Assembly (NCBI GenBank): GCA_964509545.1
Contig: CAZDXQ010000004.1
Coordinates: forward strand, 88,034 to 152,033
Direction: 5' to 3'
Source: JADJWR01 sp964509545
Lineage (GTDB): Bacteria > Pseudomonadota > Gammaproteobacteria > Burkholderiales > Burkholderiaceae_F
Length of the DNA stretch: 64,000 nucleotides
How positions within the stretch are numbered: position 1 is the first letter of the stretch; every line of letters begins with the position of its first letter. Under the pieces are notes generated by a model. It was not told where the DNA came from, made no database searches, and saw only the letters and a program-made list of their open reading frames with translations. Positions 26,301 through 35,194 of the stretch are shown one piece after another. The translations under genes were made by a program, and so were the position numbers.

Positions 26301-27842
26301 TCAATACGCGCCGGTCTTCTTGAATTCCTTGACCGCGGCGTGCAGCTTCTCTTCGTCCTCCTTGGACAGGTCCTTGGTCGACTCGATCCGGTCGACGAGC
26401 GCCGCATGCTTGCCCTTCAGGAACTCGCGCAATCCCTTTTCCGCCGCCAGCGCCTTGCTGACCTCGATGTCGTCGAAGTAGCCGTTGTTCACCGCGAACA
26501 GCGTGACCGCCTGCTCCCAGACCTGAAGCGGGTGGTACTGCGGCTGCTTCATCAGCTCGGTGACCAGGCGGCCGCGATCGAGCTGTTTGCGCGTCGCGTC
26601 GTCCAGATCGGAAGCAAACTGCGCAAATGCCGCCAGCTCGCGGTACTGCGCCAGCGCCAGGCGCACGCCGCCGCCGAGCTTCTTGATGACCTTGGTCTGC
26701 GCCGCGCCGCCGACGCGCGACACCGAGATGCCGGCGTTGATCGCCGGGCGGATGCCGGCGTTGAACAGATCCGTCTCGAGGAAGATCTGGCCGTCGGTGA
26801 TCGAGATCACGTTGGTCGGCACGAACGCGGTCACGTCGCCGGCCTGCGTCTCGATGATCGGCAGCGCGGTCAGCGATCCGGTCTTGCCCTTGACCTCGCC
26901 CTTGGTGAACTTCTCGACGTACTCCTCGTTCACCCGCGCCGCGCGTTCGAGCAGCCGCGAATGCAGGTAGAAGACATCGCCGGGATACGCTTCGCGTCCG
27001 GGCGGGCGGCGCAACAGAAGCGAGACCTGGCGATAGGCCCAGGCCTGCTTGGTCAGGTCGTCGTAGATGATCAGCGCGTCCTGGCCACGGTCGCGGAAGT
27101 ACTCGCCCATCGTGCAGCCGGAGTAAGGCGCGATGTACTGCATCGCCGCCGACTCGGAGGCGGAGGCGGCCACCACGATCGTGTAGGCCATGGCGCCGGT
27201 TTCCTCGAGCTTGCGCACGACGTTGGCGATGGTCGAGGCTTTCTGCCCGATCGCCACATAGATGCAGATCAGGTCCTTGCCCTTGGAGTTGATGATCGTG
27301 TCGACCGCCACCGCCGTCTTGCCGGTCTGGCGGTCGCCGATGATCAGTTCGCGCTGGCCGCGGCCGATCGGCACCATGGCGTCGATCGACTTCAGTCCCG
27401 TCTGCACCGGCTGGCTGACCGACTTGCGCGCGATCACGCCCGGCGCGACCTTCTCGATCACGTCGGTCATCCTGGCGTTGATCGGGCCCTTGCCGTCGAT
27501 CGGCTGGCCGAGCGAGTTGACGACGCGACCGATCAGCTCCGGCCCAACCGGCACCTCGAGAATGCGGCCGGTGCTCTTGACCGTGTCGCCCTCGGAGATG
27601 TGTTCGTAGTTGCCCAGAATCACGGCGCCCACCGAATCGCGCTCCAGGTTGAGCGCCAGGCCGAAGGTGTCGCCCGGGAACTCGAGCATCTCGCCCTGCA
27701 TCACGTCCGACAGGCCGTGGATGCGGCAGATGCCGTCGGTCACCGTCACGACGGTGCCCTGGGTGCGGATGTCGGCCGAGACGCCGAGACCCTGGATGCG
27801 GCTTTTCAGCAGTTCGCTGATTTCGGACGGATTCAGTTGCAT
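26301..27842 (-). CDS. atpA: ATP synthase alpha subunit
   Basis: A 513-residue non-catalytic nucleotide-binding subunit. The N-terminus is MQLNPSEISELLKSRI, Walker A is GDRQTGKTAVAVD, and the alpha signature PAINAGISVSRVGGAAQ is present. The ATG at 27842 gives the standard length. It follows atpH after 22 nt. Confidence 0.98.
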   Translation of the reverse strand: MQLNPSEISELLKSRIQGLGVSADIRTQGTVVTVTDGICRIHGLSDVMQGEMLEFPGDTFGLALNLERDSVGAVILGNYEHISEGDTVKSTGRILEVPVGPELIGRVVNSLGQPIDGKGPINARMTDVIEKVAPGVIARKSVSQPVQTGLKSIDAMVPIGRGQRELIIGDRQTGKTAVAVDTIINSKGKDLICIYVAIGQKASTIANVVRKLEETGAMAYTIVVAASASESAAMQYIAPYSGCTMGEYFRDRGQDALIIYDDLTKQAWAYRQVSLLLRRPPGREAYPGDVFYLHSRLLERAARVNEEYVEKFTKGEVKGKTGSLTALPIIETQAGDVTAFVPTNVISITDGQIFLETDLFNAGIRPAINAGISVSRVGGAAQTKVIKKLGGGVRLALAQYRELAAFAQFASDLDDATRKQLDRGRLVTELMKQPQYHPLQVWEQAVTLFAVNNGYFDDIEVSKALAAEKGLREFLKGKHAALVDRIESTKDLSKEDEEKLHAAVKEFKKTGAY

Positions 27843-27864
27843 GGAAAGACTCCGGATGCGGTGA

Positions 27865-28413
27865 CTAGGCGGTAAGCAGCGTGTGCATCTGCGCCAGGCG
27901 CGTCTTGACGGTGTCGTCGAGCACGTGGTCGCCGACACTGACGCGTACACCGCCGATGAGCGCGGGATCGACTTTCACTTCGGGGATCAGCTTCAGCCCG
28001 AACTTGCGCGACAGGCTCCACAGCAGGTCCTTGACCTGCTCGTCGGCGAGCGGCAGCGCGCTTTCGATCAGGCAGTCGGCCTGGCCTTCGGCGGCGTTCT
28101 TCATCGCCCTGAACTGCCGCGCCACCTCGGGCAGGATGGCCAGGCGGCCGTTTTCGACCACCAGCTTGAGGAAGTTTTCGGCCGCCAGCGGCAGCGGCGA
28201 CTTGACCAGGCCGCGCACCAGTTCGTAGACGCGCGCTGCGCCCAGCTTGGGATCGCTGACAACCTGCGCCACCTCCGGATGCTGGGCCACGGCGGCCAGT
28301 TCGGCTACCACGGGCAGCCACTGGTCGAGGACGCCGGCGGCCGACTTGTCGCTCGACGCCGCCGCGAACAGCGCCTCGGCGTAGGGACGGGCGATGGTCG
28401 AGAGTTCGGCCAT
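27865..28413 (-). CDS. atpH: ATP synthase delta subunit
   Basis: A 182-residue peripheral stalk subunit (OSCP homologue). It begins AELSTIARPYAEALFAAA and ends with GVRVSVGDHVLDDTVKTRL, both family hallmarks. It anchors the b-subunit stalk to F1. It starts 2 nt after the atpF stop. Confidence 0.97.
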   Translation of the reverse strand: MAELSTIARPYAEALFAAASSDKSAAGVLDQWLPVVAELAAVAQHPEVAQVVSDPKLGAARVYELVRGLVKSPLPLAAENFLKLVVENGRLAILPEVARQFRAMKNAAEGQADCLIESALPLADEQVKDLLWSLSRKFGLKLIPEVKVDPALIGGVRVSVGDHVLDDTVKTRLAQMHTLLTA

Positions 28414-28415
28414 GG

Positions 28416-28886
28416 CTACAGGCGGCCCTTCAGCTGCGCCAGCAGGTCGGCATGCACCTGCGCGTTGACCTCGCGACGCAGGATCTGTTCGGCGCCAGCC
28501 ACCGCCAGCACCGCCACCTGGTCGCGCAGTGCCGTCTTGGCGCGCTGCATCTCCTGCTCGGCCTCCTGCTTGGCGGCGGCGATCAGGCGGTCGCCCTCGA
28601 CCTTGGCCTGCGCCTTGGCCTCGTCGACCAGCGCCAGCGCCCGTTTTTCGGTCTCGGCGACGATCGCCTGGGCGCGGGCGCGGGCGTCGGCCTCGAGCTG
28701 CGCGATCTTTCGCTGCGCGTCGGCGAGGCTCTGGTTGCCCGCTTCGGCCGCCTTCAGGCCGTCGGCGATCTTCTTGCGGCGCTCGTCGAGCGACCTGATC
28801 AGCGGCGGCCAGATGTACTTCATCGTGATCAGCGCGCCGATAAGAAACACCACCAGCTGCAGGAACAGCGCGGAATTGATGTTCAT
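28416..28886 (-). CDS. atpF: ATP synthase b subunit
   Basis: A 156-residue subunit with one N-terminal membrane helix (about 5-25, LFLQLVVFLIGALITMKYIW) and a long charged coiled coil rich in Ala, Lys, Arg and Glu (RSLDERRKKIADGLKAAEAG onward). It forms the peripheral stator. Full length for a proteobacterial b chain. Confidence 0.97.
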   Translation of the reverse strand: MNINSALFLQLVVFLIGALITMKYIWPPLIRSLDERRKKIADGLKAAEAGNQSLADAQRKIAQLEADARARAQAIVAETEKRALALVDEAKAQAKVEGDRLIAAAKQEAEQEMQRAKTALRDQVAVLAVAGAEQILRREVNAQVHADLLAQLKGRL

Positions 28887-28970
28887 GGATTTGACCCGGA
28901 TTGAAGCCGGCGGACCCGCAAGGGTCCGCCGGCGGCGTCAGTTGTCTGGTCCGGACGCGTCGCCGGCCGC

Positions 28971-29213
28971 TCAGCCCGCGAACGGGTTGGCAAACGCGAA
29001 CATCATCGCGATACCGACACCGATCAGGAACGCCGCGTCGATCAGGCCGGCGAGCAGAAACATCTTCGTCTGCAGGGTGTTCATCAGCTCGGGCTGGCGG
29101 GCCGCCGATTCGATGTACTTGCCGCCCATGATGCCGATGCCGATGCAGGCGCCGATGGCGCCCAGGCCGATGATCAGACCACAGGCCAGGGCAACGAACG
29201 CGACGTTGGTCAT
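28971..29213 (-). CDS. atpE: ATP synthase c subunit
   Basis: An 80-residue two-helix proteolipid. Helix 1 is Gly/Ala-rich (GLIIGLGAIGACIGIGIMGG), the polar loop is ARQPELMNTL, and helix 2 carries the ion-binding carboxylate in AGLIDAAFLIGVG (Asp). No sodium-type signature is obvious, so protons are the likely coupling ion. Confidence 0.97.
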   Translation of the reverse strand: MTNVAFVALACGLIIGLGAIGACIGIGIMGGKYIESAARQPELMNTLQTKMFLLAGLIDAAFLIGVGIAMMFAFANPFAG

Positions 29214-29261
29214 TTTGTTGACTCCTCGTTGGAAATGGATGGGGGGAAACGGTGCAGCCGG

Positions 29262-30095
29262 TCAGTGGCCCTCGTGCGCCTGCCCGATGTATACGAGCGT
29301 CAGCATCATGAAGATGAAGGCCTGCAGGATCACGATCAAGATGTGGAACAGCAGCCAGCCGGTGCCGGCGATGACGTGGCCAAGCGCCAGAAGCAGTGAG
29401 CCGTCGGCGCGGAACGCCCAGGTTCCGCCAAGCAGCGCGATCAGGAAGAAGAGCAGCTCGCCCGCGTACATGTTGCCGAAAAGCCGCATGCCAAGCGACA
29501 CCATCTTGGCCAGGTACTCGATCAGGTTGAGCAGGAAGTTGAACGGCCACAGCAGCGGATGCGCGCCGAACGGGGCGGTGAACAGTTCATGCATCCAGCC
29601 ACCGAAGCCCTTGATCTTGATGCCGTAGTACAGCATCAGCAGCAGCACGCCGAAGGACATGCCGATGGTGCCGTTCAGGTCCGCGGTCGGCAGCGGCCGC
29701 AGGTACTCGATGTGGAAGACGTTATGCGCGATCCACGGAAACAGATCGACCGGAATCAGGTCGATCGCGTTCATGAAGACGATCCAGATGAACACGGTGA
29801 TCGCCAGCGGTGCGATGAAGCTGCGGTCACCGTGGACGATCGACTTGCTCTGCTCCTCGACCATCTCGACGATCATCTCGACGAAGGCCTGGAAGCGGCC
29901 CGGCACGCCCGGCGTGGCGCGCTGGGCGGCGCGGTACAGCAGGAAAAGCGTCAACCCCAGACAGGCGAGCGAAAAGAAGATCGTGTCGATGTTGACGACC
30001 GAGAAATCGACGATCGACTTCTGCTTGCCCGCCGACAGGTGCGTCAGGTGATGGACGATGTATTCGGTGGCCGTCGGTGCCTGGCTGGTCGCCAT
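29262..30095 (-). CDS. atpB: ATP synthase a subunit
   Basis: A 277-residue membrane subunit with multiple helices. The essential Arg lies in VSLGMRLFGNMYAGELLFFL and the C-terminal helix region reads ILIVILQAFIFMMLTLVYIGQAHEGH (in parts). It forms the half-channels next to the c ring. It is flanked by atpI (upstream) and atpE (downstream). Confidence 0.97.
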   Translation of the reverse strand: MATSQAPTATEYIVHHLTHLSAGKQKSIVDFSVVNIDTIFFSLACLGLTLFLLYRAAQRATPGVPGRFQAFVEMIVEMVEEQSKSIVHGDRSFIAPLAITVFIWIVFMNAIDLIPVDLFPWIAHNVFHIEYLRPLPTADLNGTIGMSFGVLLLMLYYGIKIKGFGGWMHELFTAPFGAHPLLWPFNFLLNLIEYLAKMVSLGMRLFGNMYAGELLFFLIALLGGTWAFRADGSLLLALGHVIAGTGWLLFHILIVILQAFIFMMLTLVYIGQAHEGH

Positions 30096-30111
30096 GGTGT
30101 CGTTCCGTTGC

Positions 30112-30450
30112 TCAGCGCCAGATGAGGGCGATGAAGTAGCTCTTCAGAGTCACGATGACCGCGGCGATCATCGCCAGCCAAACCAGATCCCGGTAGGCCC
30201 AGATTACGAACAGCAGCAGCGCCACCGTCGAGGCCACCTTCAGGAACTCGCCGACGAAAAACGTCGCCACGCCTGCGCCCTGCGGTCGGCGCGCCGCTGC
30301 CGCCAGCCGCAGCGCGAACAGCCCGTTGGGAACCACGCAGGCCGCCCCCCCGGCAAGCGCCGACCACGCCGCGGCCGCACCGCCGATCACACCGGCCACC
30401 AGCGCCACCAGCAGCGCAGCAATGCCCTGCAGGAGAACCACGCGAAACAT
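30112..30450 (-). CDS. atpI: ATP synthase subunit I
   Basis: A 112-residue hydrophobic protein with four predicted membrane segments, an early LAGGAACVVPNGLFALRLAA motif and the AtpI-typical GEFLKVASTVALLLFVIW. ATG 30450 is preferred because GGAG lies 7 nt upstream; a TTG five codons earlier is open but weak. AtpI assists c-ring assembly and Mg2+ handling. It is the first gene of the atp operon, behind a good promoter. Confidence 0.92.
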   Translation of the reverse strand: MFRVVLLQGIAALLVALVAGVIGGAAAAWSALAGGAACVVPNGLFALRLAAAARRPQGAGVATFFVGEFLKVASTVALLLFVIWAYRDLVWLAMIAAVIVTLKSYFIALIWR

Positions 30451-30528
30451 CCCCTCGCTCCGCAACCGCTCCGGCCACCGCCGGAGGCGACCGCCCCCGC
30501 AGCACGACGAATTCCGTAAAGCCGCGGG

Positions 30529-30558
30529 ATTCTAAGAGGGCGGTCGCGGGCGGGTCAA
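30529..30558 (-). promoter_or_regulatory. Sigma-70 promoter of the ATP synthase operon
   Basis: Minus strand -35 TTGACC (30553-30558), an 18-nt spacer and -10 TAGAAT (30529-30534). It lies between the parB stop and atpI, giving a leader of about 70 nt. This is one of the best promoter matches in the window. Confidence 0.7.
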
Positions 30559-30593
30559 ATTTGGGTTGCGCCGCAGCACAGCCGCCATCCGCT

Positions 30594-31451
30594 TCAACCT
30601 TTCAGGCGGGCGATGATGCCGTCGAGCTGGTCGAGTCCCGCCACGCGGATCACGACTCGCCCCTTGCCGCGCGCATCGACCTGCAGGTTGACAGTCGTTG
30701 CCAGCGCGTCGGACAGTTCCTCTTCCAGTCGCTCGATATCGCGACTGCGCGGCGCAGTCGCCCTGCCGCCGGACGGCGTCGTCGCACGCTGGCTGCGCGC
30801 CACCAACGCTTCGGCCTCGCGCACCGACAGGCCCTTGAGCACGATCTGGTGCCCCAGCTGCACCTGCGTGGCCGCGTCGACGGCGAGCAGCGCCCGCGCG
30901 TGCCCCATGTCGAGACGGCCGCTCATCAGCATTTCCTGCACCGGCGCCGCCAGATTGAGCAGGCGCAGCAGGTTCGACGTCGCGCTGCGCGAACGGCCGA
31001 TGGCTGCCGCCGCCTGCTCGTGCGTGAACTGGAATTCGCGGATCAGGCGCTGGATGCCCTGCGCCTCTTCCAGCGGATTCAGGTCCTCGCGCTGGATGTT
31101 CTCGATCAGGGCCATCGCCAGCGCCGCCTCGTCGGGCACATCGCGCACGGCCACCGGCACCTCGGTCAGGCCCGCCATCTGCGCCGCGCGGAAGCGCCGC
31201 TCGCCGGCGATGATCTCGTAGCGCTCGCCGCCGACAGGCCGCACCAGGATCGGCTGGATCACGCCCTGGGCGCGGATCGAGTCAGCCAGTTCGGCCAGCG
31301 CCTCGGGCTCCATCTTCGTGCGCGGCTGGTAGCGGCCGGGCTGCAGCCGCTCGATCGGCAGCTGCTGCGGCGCCGCCGTCGCCACTGGCTGCGGCTCGGC
31401 GCCGAGCAGCGCATCGAGGCCGCGCCCAAGTCCCTTCATCTTTCTGATCAC
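30594..31451 (-). CDS. parB: Chromosome partitioning protein ParB
   Basis: A 285-residue CTPase/DNA-binding protein. It begins KGLGRGLDALLG, followed by the ParB box GERRFRAAQMAGL and IENIQREDLNPLEEAQG, a helix-turn-helix (THEQAAAAIGRSRSATSNLLRLL in parts) and a C-terminal dimer domain. GTG 31451 is chosen: GGGGGAG sits about 7 nt upstream and it overlaps the acetyltransferase stop (GTGA). ATG 31439 lacks a good ribosome-binding site. It spreads from parS sites; two candidate sites lie near 38.8 kb. Confidence 0.96.
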   Translation of the reverse strand: MIRKMKGLGRGLDALLGAEPQPVATAAPQQLPIERLQPGRYQPRTKMEPEALAELADSIRAQGVIQPILVRPVGGERYEIIAGERRFRAAQMAGLTEVPVAVRDVPDEAALAMALIENIQREDLNPLEEAQGIQRLIREFQFTHEQAAAAIGRSRSATSNLLRLLNLAAPVQEMLMSGRLDMGHARALLAVDAATQVQLGHQIVLKGLSVREAEALVARSQRATTPSGGRATAPRSRDIERLEEELSDALATTVNLQVDARGKGRVVIRVAGLDQLDGIIARLKG

Positions 31452-32275
31452 GAGCGCTCTCCCCCTGCACCGATCTGCGCCTGCGACGCAGACGGCTCGC
31501 TCCGATACCAGTACGCATAGCGGTCAATGAAGCCGAGCCTGCCGTAGACGCGGCGCGCCGCGGCATTGTCGGCGGACACCTGCAGGTAGGCGATCGTCGC
31601 GCCGTCGTCGGCGGCCCGCCGCAGCAACTCGACCGTCAGCGCCGACGCCAGTCCGCGCCCCCGCGCCGACTCGGCGGTCACGATGTCGTACAGGCCGACG
31701 AGTTCGCCTTCTCGCACCGACTGGCCGACAGCCAGCACCGTTTCGCCGTCGACCGCCGCCAGCCGCTGCGCGTGCGCGGCCAGCGGCGAGGCCGCCAGCC
31801 GCGCGGCATGCGCCGCGACCTGCTGCGGCGGCGAGTCTCTCAGCGCGCCAGCGCAGTGCGCGAATTCATCGATCCCCAGAACGCGCAACGTGCGCGGCGA
31901 AGGCGGCGCGGCGAGCGGCAAAGCCAGCGTCATCACCCGAGTTTCCTCGATGGCGGCAAAGCCGGCCTGCGCGAGCGCGGCGTCGAGCGCGCGCGGCTGG
32001 GAGAAGGGGGTGATGCGAAACAGACAGGGCAGCCCCGATTGCACGTACCAGCGCCGGCAATAGGCGATCTTCTCGACCAGTGGCAGGCGTCCGCCGGCGA
32101 TGGCATTGACGCTGCGCGCACGGCGCGCCTTGCCTGGCGAGAAACGCAGCAGCCAGCCGTCGTACAGCAGCTGCTGCGACGGCTGCGCCGCGTTCAGGCC
32201 CGCCTCCTCGATGCGCGCGGCGATGTTGTCATCGACCTCGGTCAGCGCTGCCGGTATCTGCGCGGGATCGAACAT
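31448..32275 (-). CDS. GNAT-family N-acetyltransferase between parA and parB
   Basis: A 275-residue protein. The C-terminal GNAT domain has the acetyl-CoA loop RGRGLASALTVELLRRA, preceded by LYDIVTAESA and followed by YLQVSADNAAARRVYGRLGF. The N-terminal half is also acetyltransferase-like (DGWLLRFSPGKARRARSVN, a motif of GNATs of the Rv0428c-like group). It overlaps parB by 4 nt. Substrate unknown. Its insertion between parA and parB is unusual but in frame with the operon direction. Confidence 0.88.
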   Translation of the reverse strand: MFDPAQIPAALTEVDDNIAARIEEAGLNAAQPSQQLLYDGWLLRFSPGKARRARSVNAIAGGRLPLVEKIAYCRRWYVQSGLPCLFRITPFSQPRALDAALAQAGFAAIEETRVMTLALPLAAPPSPRTLRVLGIDEFAHCAGALRDSPPQQVAAHAARLAASPLAAHAQRLAAVDGETVLAVGQSVREGELVGLYDIVTAESARGRGLASALTVELLRRAADDGATIAYLQVSADNAAARRVYGRLGFIDRYAYWYRSEPSASQAQIGAGGERS

Positions 32276-32282
32276 CTCAGTG

Positions 32283-32578
32283 GCGCCCGGCCGCCCGAAG
32301 CCACTGAGCGCCCCCTCGGGGGGCAGCGAGCGTCAGCGAGCGTGGGGGTCCGAACATGCGCCCGGCCGCCCGAAGCCACTGAGCGCCCCCTCGGGGGGCA
32401 GCGAGCGTCAGCGAGCGTGGGGGTCCGAACATGCGCCCGGCCGCCCGAAGCCACTGACCGCCCCACGGGGGGCGAGGCTGGACATGAGCCGGCACCTGCG
32501 TGCCGGCGAATGCCTGCCGAGCCGGCCGGGCATGCAGGCCCGGCCGTGGAACAGCGAGCGCCAGCGAGCGTGGGGGGT
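32283..32578. repeat. 75-bp tandem repeat array between parA and the acetyltransferase gene
   Basis: The 303-bp gap is filled by direct repeats. A 75-bp unit starting GCGCCCGGCCGCCCGAAGCC occurs twice without change (32283-32357 and 32358-32432) and a third time in part (32433-32485, diverged after 26 bases). A degraded tail copy of the GCGAGCG block lies at 32552-32577. Each unit contains a CCCCCTC/GGGGGG hairpin. It resembles REP-like intergenic elements of Burkholderiales. No gene here. Confidence 0.85.
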
Positions 32579-33352
32579 TCATTCCAGGGTCTTCATCCGC
32601 TCGACCATCTCGGCGCCAAAAGCGATATACGCCTGCGCGCCCTTCGCCGCCCGGTCATAGGCGACGCCGGGCACGCCGTAGCTCGGGGCTTCAGCCAGAC
32701 GCACGTTGCGCGGGATGATGGTCTTGAAGACCTTGTCGCCGAAGTGCGACTCCAGCTGCGCCGAAACCTGCTGTTGCAGCGTCATGCGCGGATCGAACAT
32801 GACGCGCAGCAGGCCGATGATCTTCAGCCCCGGGTTCAGGTTCGCGTGCACGCGCTTGATCGTATTGACCAGATCGGTAAGGCCCTCGAGAGCGAAGTAC
32901 TCGCACTGCATCGGGATGACCACGCCATGCGCGCAGCACAGCCCGTTCAGCGTCAGCAGGCTGAGCGAAGGCGGGCAATCGATCAACACGAAGTCGTAGG
33001 CCTCCTCGACCGCCGCCAGCGCCCGCTTCAGCCGCAGTTCGCGGTCGTCGAGGTCGACGAGTTCGACCTCGGCGCCCGCCAGTTCGCGATTGGCCGGCAG
33101 CAGGTCATACCCGCCGGCCTTGCAGTGCACGGTGGCTGCGCCGACACTTGCGGCTCCGAGCAGCACCTCGTAGACGGAGCGGACCAGTTGGCGCTTGTCG
33201 ACGCCGCTGCCCATCGTCGCGTTGCCTTGCGGGTCGAGGTCGATCAGCAGCACGCGCTGCAGCTGCTCGGCCAGCCCGGCGGCGAGGTTCACCGCGGTCG
33301 TGGTCTTGCCAACCCCGCCCTTCTGATTGGCAATGCAGAAGATTCGCGCCAC
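32579..33352 (-). CDS. parA: Chromosome partitioning ATPase ParA (Soj)
   Basis: A 257-residue deviant-Walker ATPase. The P-loop is ANQKGGVGKTTTAVNLAAGLA, followed by LLIDLDPQGNATMGSGVD and VLIDCPPSLSLLTLNGL (given as separate motifs). GTG 33352 places the start seven residues before KGGVGKTT, as in the family, and lies 4 nt after the LysE-type gene stop. It works with ParB to segregate the origin region. Confidence 0.95.
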   Translation of the reverse strand: MARIFCIANQKGGVGKTTTAVNLAAGLAEQLQRVLLIDLDPQGNATMGSGVDKRQLVRSVYEVLLGAASVGAATVHCKAGGYDLLPANRELAGAEVELVDLDDRELRLKRALAAVEEAYDFVLIDCPPSLSLLTLNGLCCAHGVVIPMQCEYFALEGLTDLVNTIKRVHANLNPGLKIIGLLRVMFDPRMTLQQQVSAQLESHFGDKVFKTIIPRNVRLAEAPSYGVPGVAYDRAAKGAQAYIAFGAEMVERMKTLE

Positions 33353-33356
33353 GAGA

Positions 33357-33971
33357 TCAGTCCGTCGCCAGTCGCGCACCGAAACCGATCACGGCAATGC
33401 CGGCCAGACGCGACAGCCAACGGCCGACGCGACGGTTCCGGCGCAGGCGCCCCGCCGCCCAGTGCCCGACCCAGACCAGCACCGAACCATAGAGCAGGGT
33501 CAGCGTCGCGATCGTCACGGCCATCGTCGCCAGCGTCAGCGGCCCCTGATAACTGCGCGGGTCGATGAACAGCGGCAGGAAGGCCATGTAAAAGACGATC
33601 GCCTTCGGATTGACGACGGTGATCAGAAAGCCCTGGCGAAAGTGCGCGCCGGCGATGTCCGGCCGCCGCGCCGCACCGTCGCCGCGACGCGCGCGCAACA
33701 GTTGCAGTCCGACCCACACCAGGTAGGCAGCGCCGGCGTACTGCAGCCCCCGGAACAGCAGCGGATGCGCGGCGAGCAAGGCGGCCACGCCCGCCATCGC
33801 CGCCGCCATCAGCACCCAGTCGCCGAGCATCAGTCCGGCAAGAGCCGCGTAGCCGCCACGCGGCCCGCCTTTCGCCGAACTCGTGACAACGGCGAAAGTG
33901 CCGGGCCCGGGAATCATCAGGAAGACCAGGACGGCGGCGATGAACGCGGGATAGTCGACGATGCCGGGCAC
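33357..33971 (-). CDS. LysE/RhtB-family exporter
   Basis: A 204-residue membrane protein with about six hydrophobic segments. The LysE signature is visible: FLMIPGPGTFAVVTSSAKGG near the N-terminus, then GLMLGDWVLM, YAGAAYLVWVGLQLLRA and FLITVVNPKAIVFYMAFLP. This family exports amino acids or related metabolites. Its 4-nt distance to parA makes them one transcription unit, probably by chance of rearrangement. Confidence 0.92.
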   Translation of the reverse strand: MPGIVDYPAFIAAVLVFLMIPGPGTFAVVTSSAKGGPRGGYAALAGLMLGDWVLMAAAMAGVAALLAAHPLLFRGLQYAGAAYLVWVGLQLLRARRGDGAARRPDIAGAHFRQGFLITVVNPKAIVFYMAFLPLFIDPRSYQGPLTLATMAVTIATLTLLYGSVLVWVGHWAAGRLRRNRRVGRWLSRLAGIAVIGFGARLATD

Positions 33972-34110
33972 GTGAACGCTGTACTGCGACGCGAGAAGCC
34001 GCGCCGAAGGGTCGGATTCTACTTTTGCGGCCCGCCCCCTTACGGAGCCACCGACTCACGCTTTGTAGACTGTCGCCTCCAGGGCAGCGATATCGCCACG
34101 CCAGCCGGCC

Positions 34111-35181
34111 ATGGACCCAGGCATACAACGCGCTCTCGTGACCCGCATCGCCGGCCTGGCGGCGCTTTCGTTGCTTGTGCTCGGCGCGATCGTCGTGCTC
34201 AGGCCGTTTGTCGCTGCCGGCCTGTTCGCCGCCGTTTTCGTGCTCGCGACCTGGCCGTTGTATTCACGGCTGCGCAAGGCGGTGCGCGGCAGCGACACCT
34301 GGGCCGCCGCGATCGCAACGCTGCTGCTGATCGTGCTGGTGGTGCTGCCGTTTGCCTGGTTGGTGCAGAACGCGATCGACCGCGTACCCGGCTGGTTCGC
34401 CGTTGCTCGCGGCTGGGTGGTCGAGGGCCTGCCGCCGCCGCCACCTTGGCTGCAGCGGATCCCGCTCGCCGGCGCGCTCATCGATCAATACTGGCGCGAC
34501 TTCGCTGCCGACCCGGGCGCGCTGCGCGATCTCGGCAGACGGTTGATCGAAGTAGGACGCGAGCCGCTCGTCGCGGCAGGGTCGGTCATCGGCGAAGGCA
34601 TACTGCAACTGGCGCTGGCGAACTTCATCGGGTTCTTCTTCTATCGCGACGGCGAGAAGCTCGTGAGCAGCCTGCGCGCCGGCATCGAGCGGCTCGCGGG
34701 CGCGCTGGCCGGCGAGATGATCGCCACCGTCGAGGCGACGGTTCGCGGCGTCGTTCTCGGCATCGTCGGCACTGCCGTCGCGCAGGGAGCGGTGGCGATG
34801 ATCGGCTTCGTCATCGCGGGCGTGCCCGGTGCGCTGCTGCTCGGCGGGCTGACCGCGCTGGTCTCGATCGTGCCGGGCGGCCCTGTGCTCATATGGCTCG
34901 GCGCGACGATCTGGCTGTTGTCGACCGAGCAGCTCGGCTGGGCGCTGTTCATGGCGATCTGGGGCGCGGCGCTCATCTCCAGCATCGACAACGTCATCCG
35001 GCCGCTGCTGATCAGCCGCGGCGCCAGCCTGTCGTTTGCGCTGGTGTTCGTCGGCGTCGTCGGCGGCATCATCGCGTTCGGTTTCGTCGGCATCTTCATT
35101 GGACCGACCCTGCTGGCGCTGTGCTGGCGGCTGTGGCGGACGTTCATCGAGCAGGAGTCCCCGCCGGCGCCTGCGCCCTGA
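34111..35181 (+). CDS. AI-2E family transporter (PerM-like)
   Basis: A 356-residue multi-pass membrane protein. N-terminal helices (LSLLVLGAIVVLRPFVAAGL and LLLIVLVVLPFAW), a periplasmic segment and four C-terminal helices with GGLTALVSIVPGGPVLIWLGA, IDNVIRPLLISRGA and GIIAFGFVGIFIGPTLLAL are hallmarks of the AI-2E/YdiK/PerM family. Actual substrate unknown. It precedes a CMD-family gene by 13 nt on the same strand. Confidence 0.9.
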   Translation: MDPGIQRALVTRIAGLAALSLLVLGAIVVLRPFVAAGLFAAVFVLATWPLYSRLRKAVRGSDTWAAAIATLLLIVLVVLPFAWLVQNAIDRVPGWFAVARGWVVEGLPPPPPWLQRIPLAGALIDQYWRDFAADPGALRDLGRRLIEVGREPLVAAGSVIGEGILQLALANFIGFFFYRDGEKLVSSLRAGIERLAGALAGEMIATVEATVRGVVLGIVGTAVAQGAVAMIGFVIAGVPGALLLGGLTALVSIVPGGPVLIWLGATIWLLSTEQLGWALFMAIWGAALISSIDNVIRPLLISRGASLSFALVFVGVVGGIIAFGFVGIFIGPTLLALCWRLWRTFIEQESPPAPAP

Positions 35182-35194
35182 TCGAGGAGGATGA

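Noticed and set aside
27865..29550. 561-residue minus-strand frame ending with atpH
   Set aside because: The real atpH starts at 28413 with the family N-terminus. The upstream part is atpB, atpE and atpF in a wrong frame.
32242..32660. ORFs coding repeated 25-residue peptides in the par gap
   Set aside because: The periodicity comes from the 75-bp DNA repeat being a multiple of 3. No start signal or domain supports a protein.
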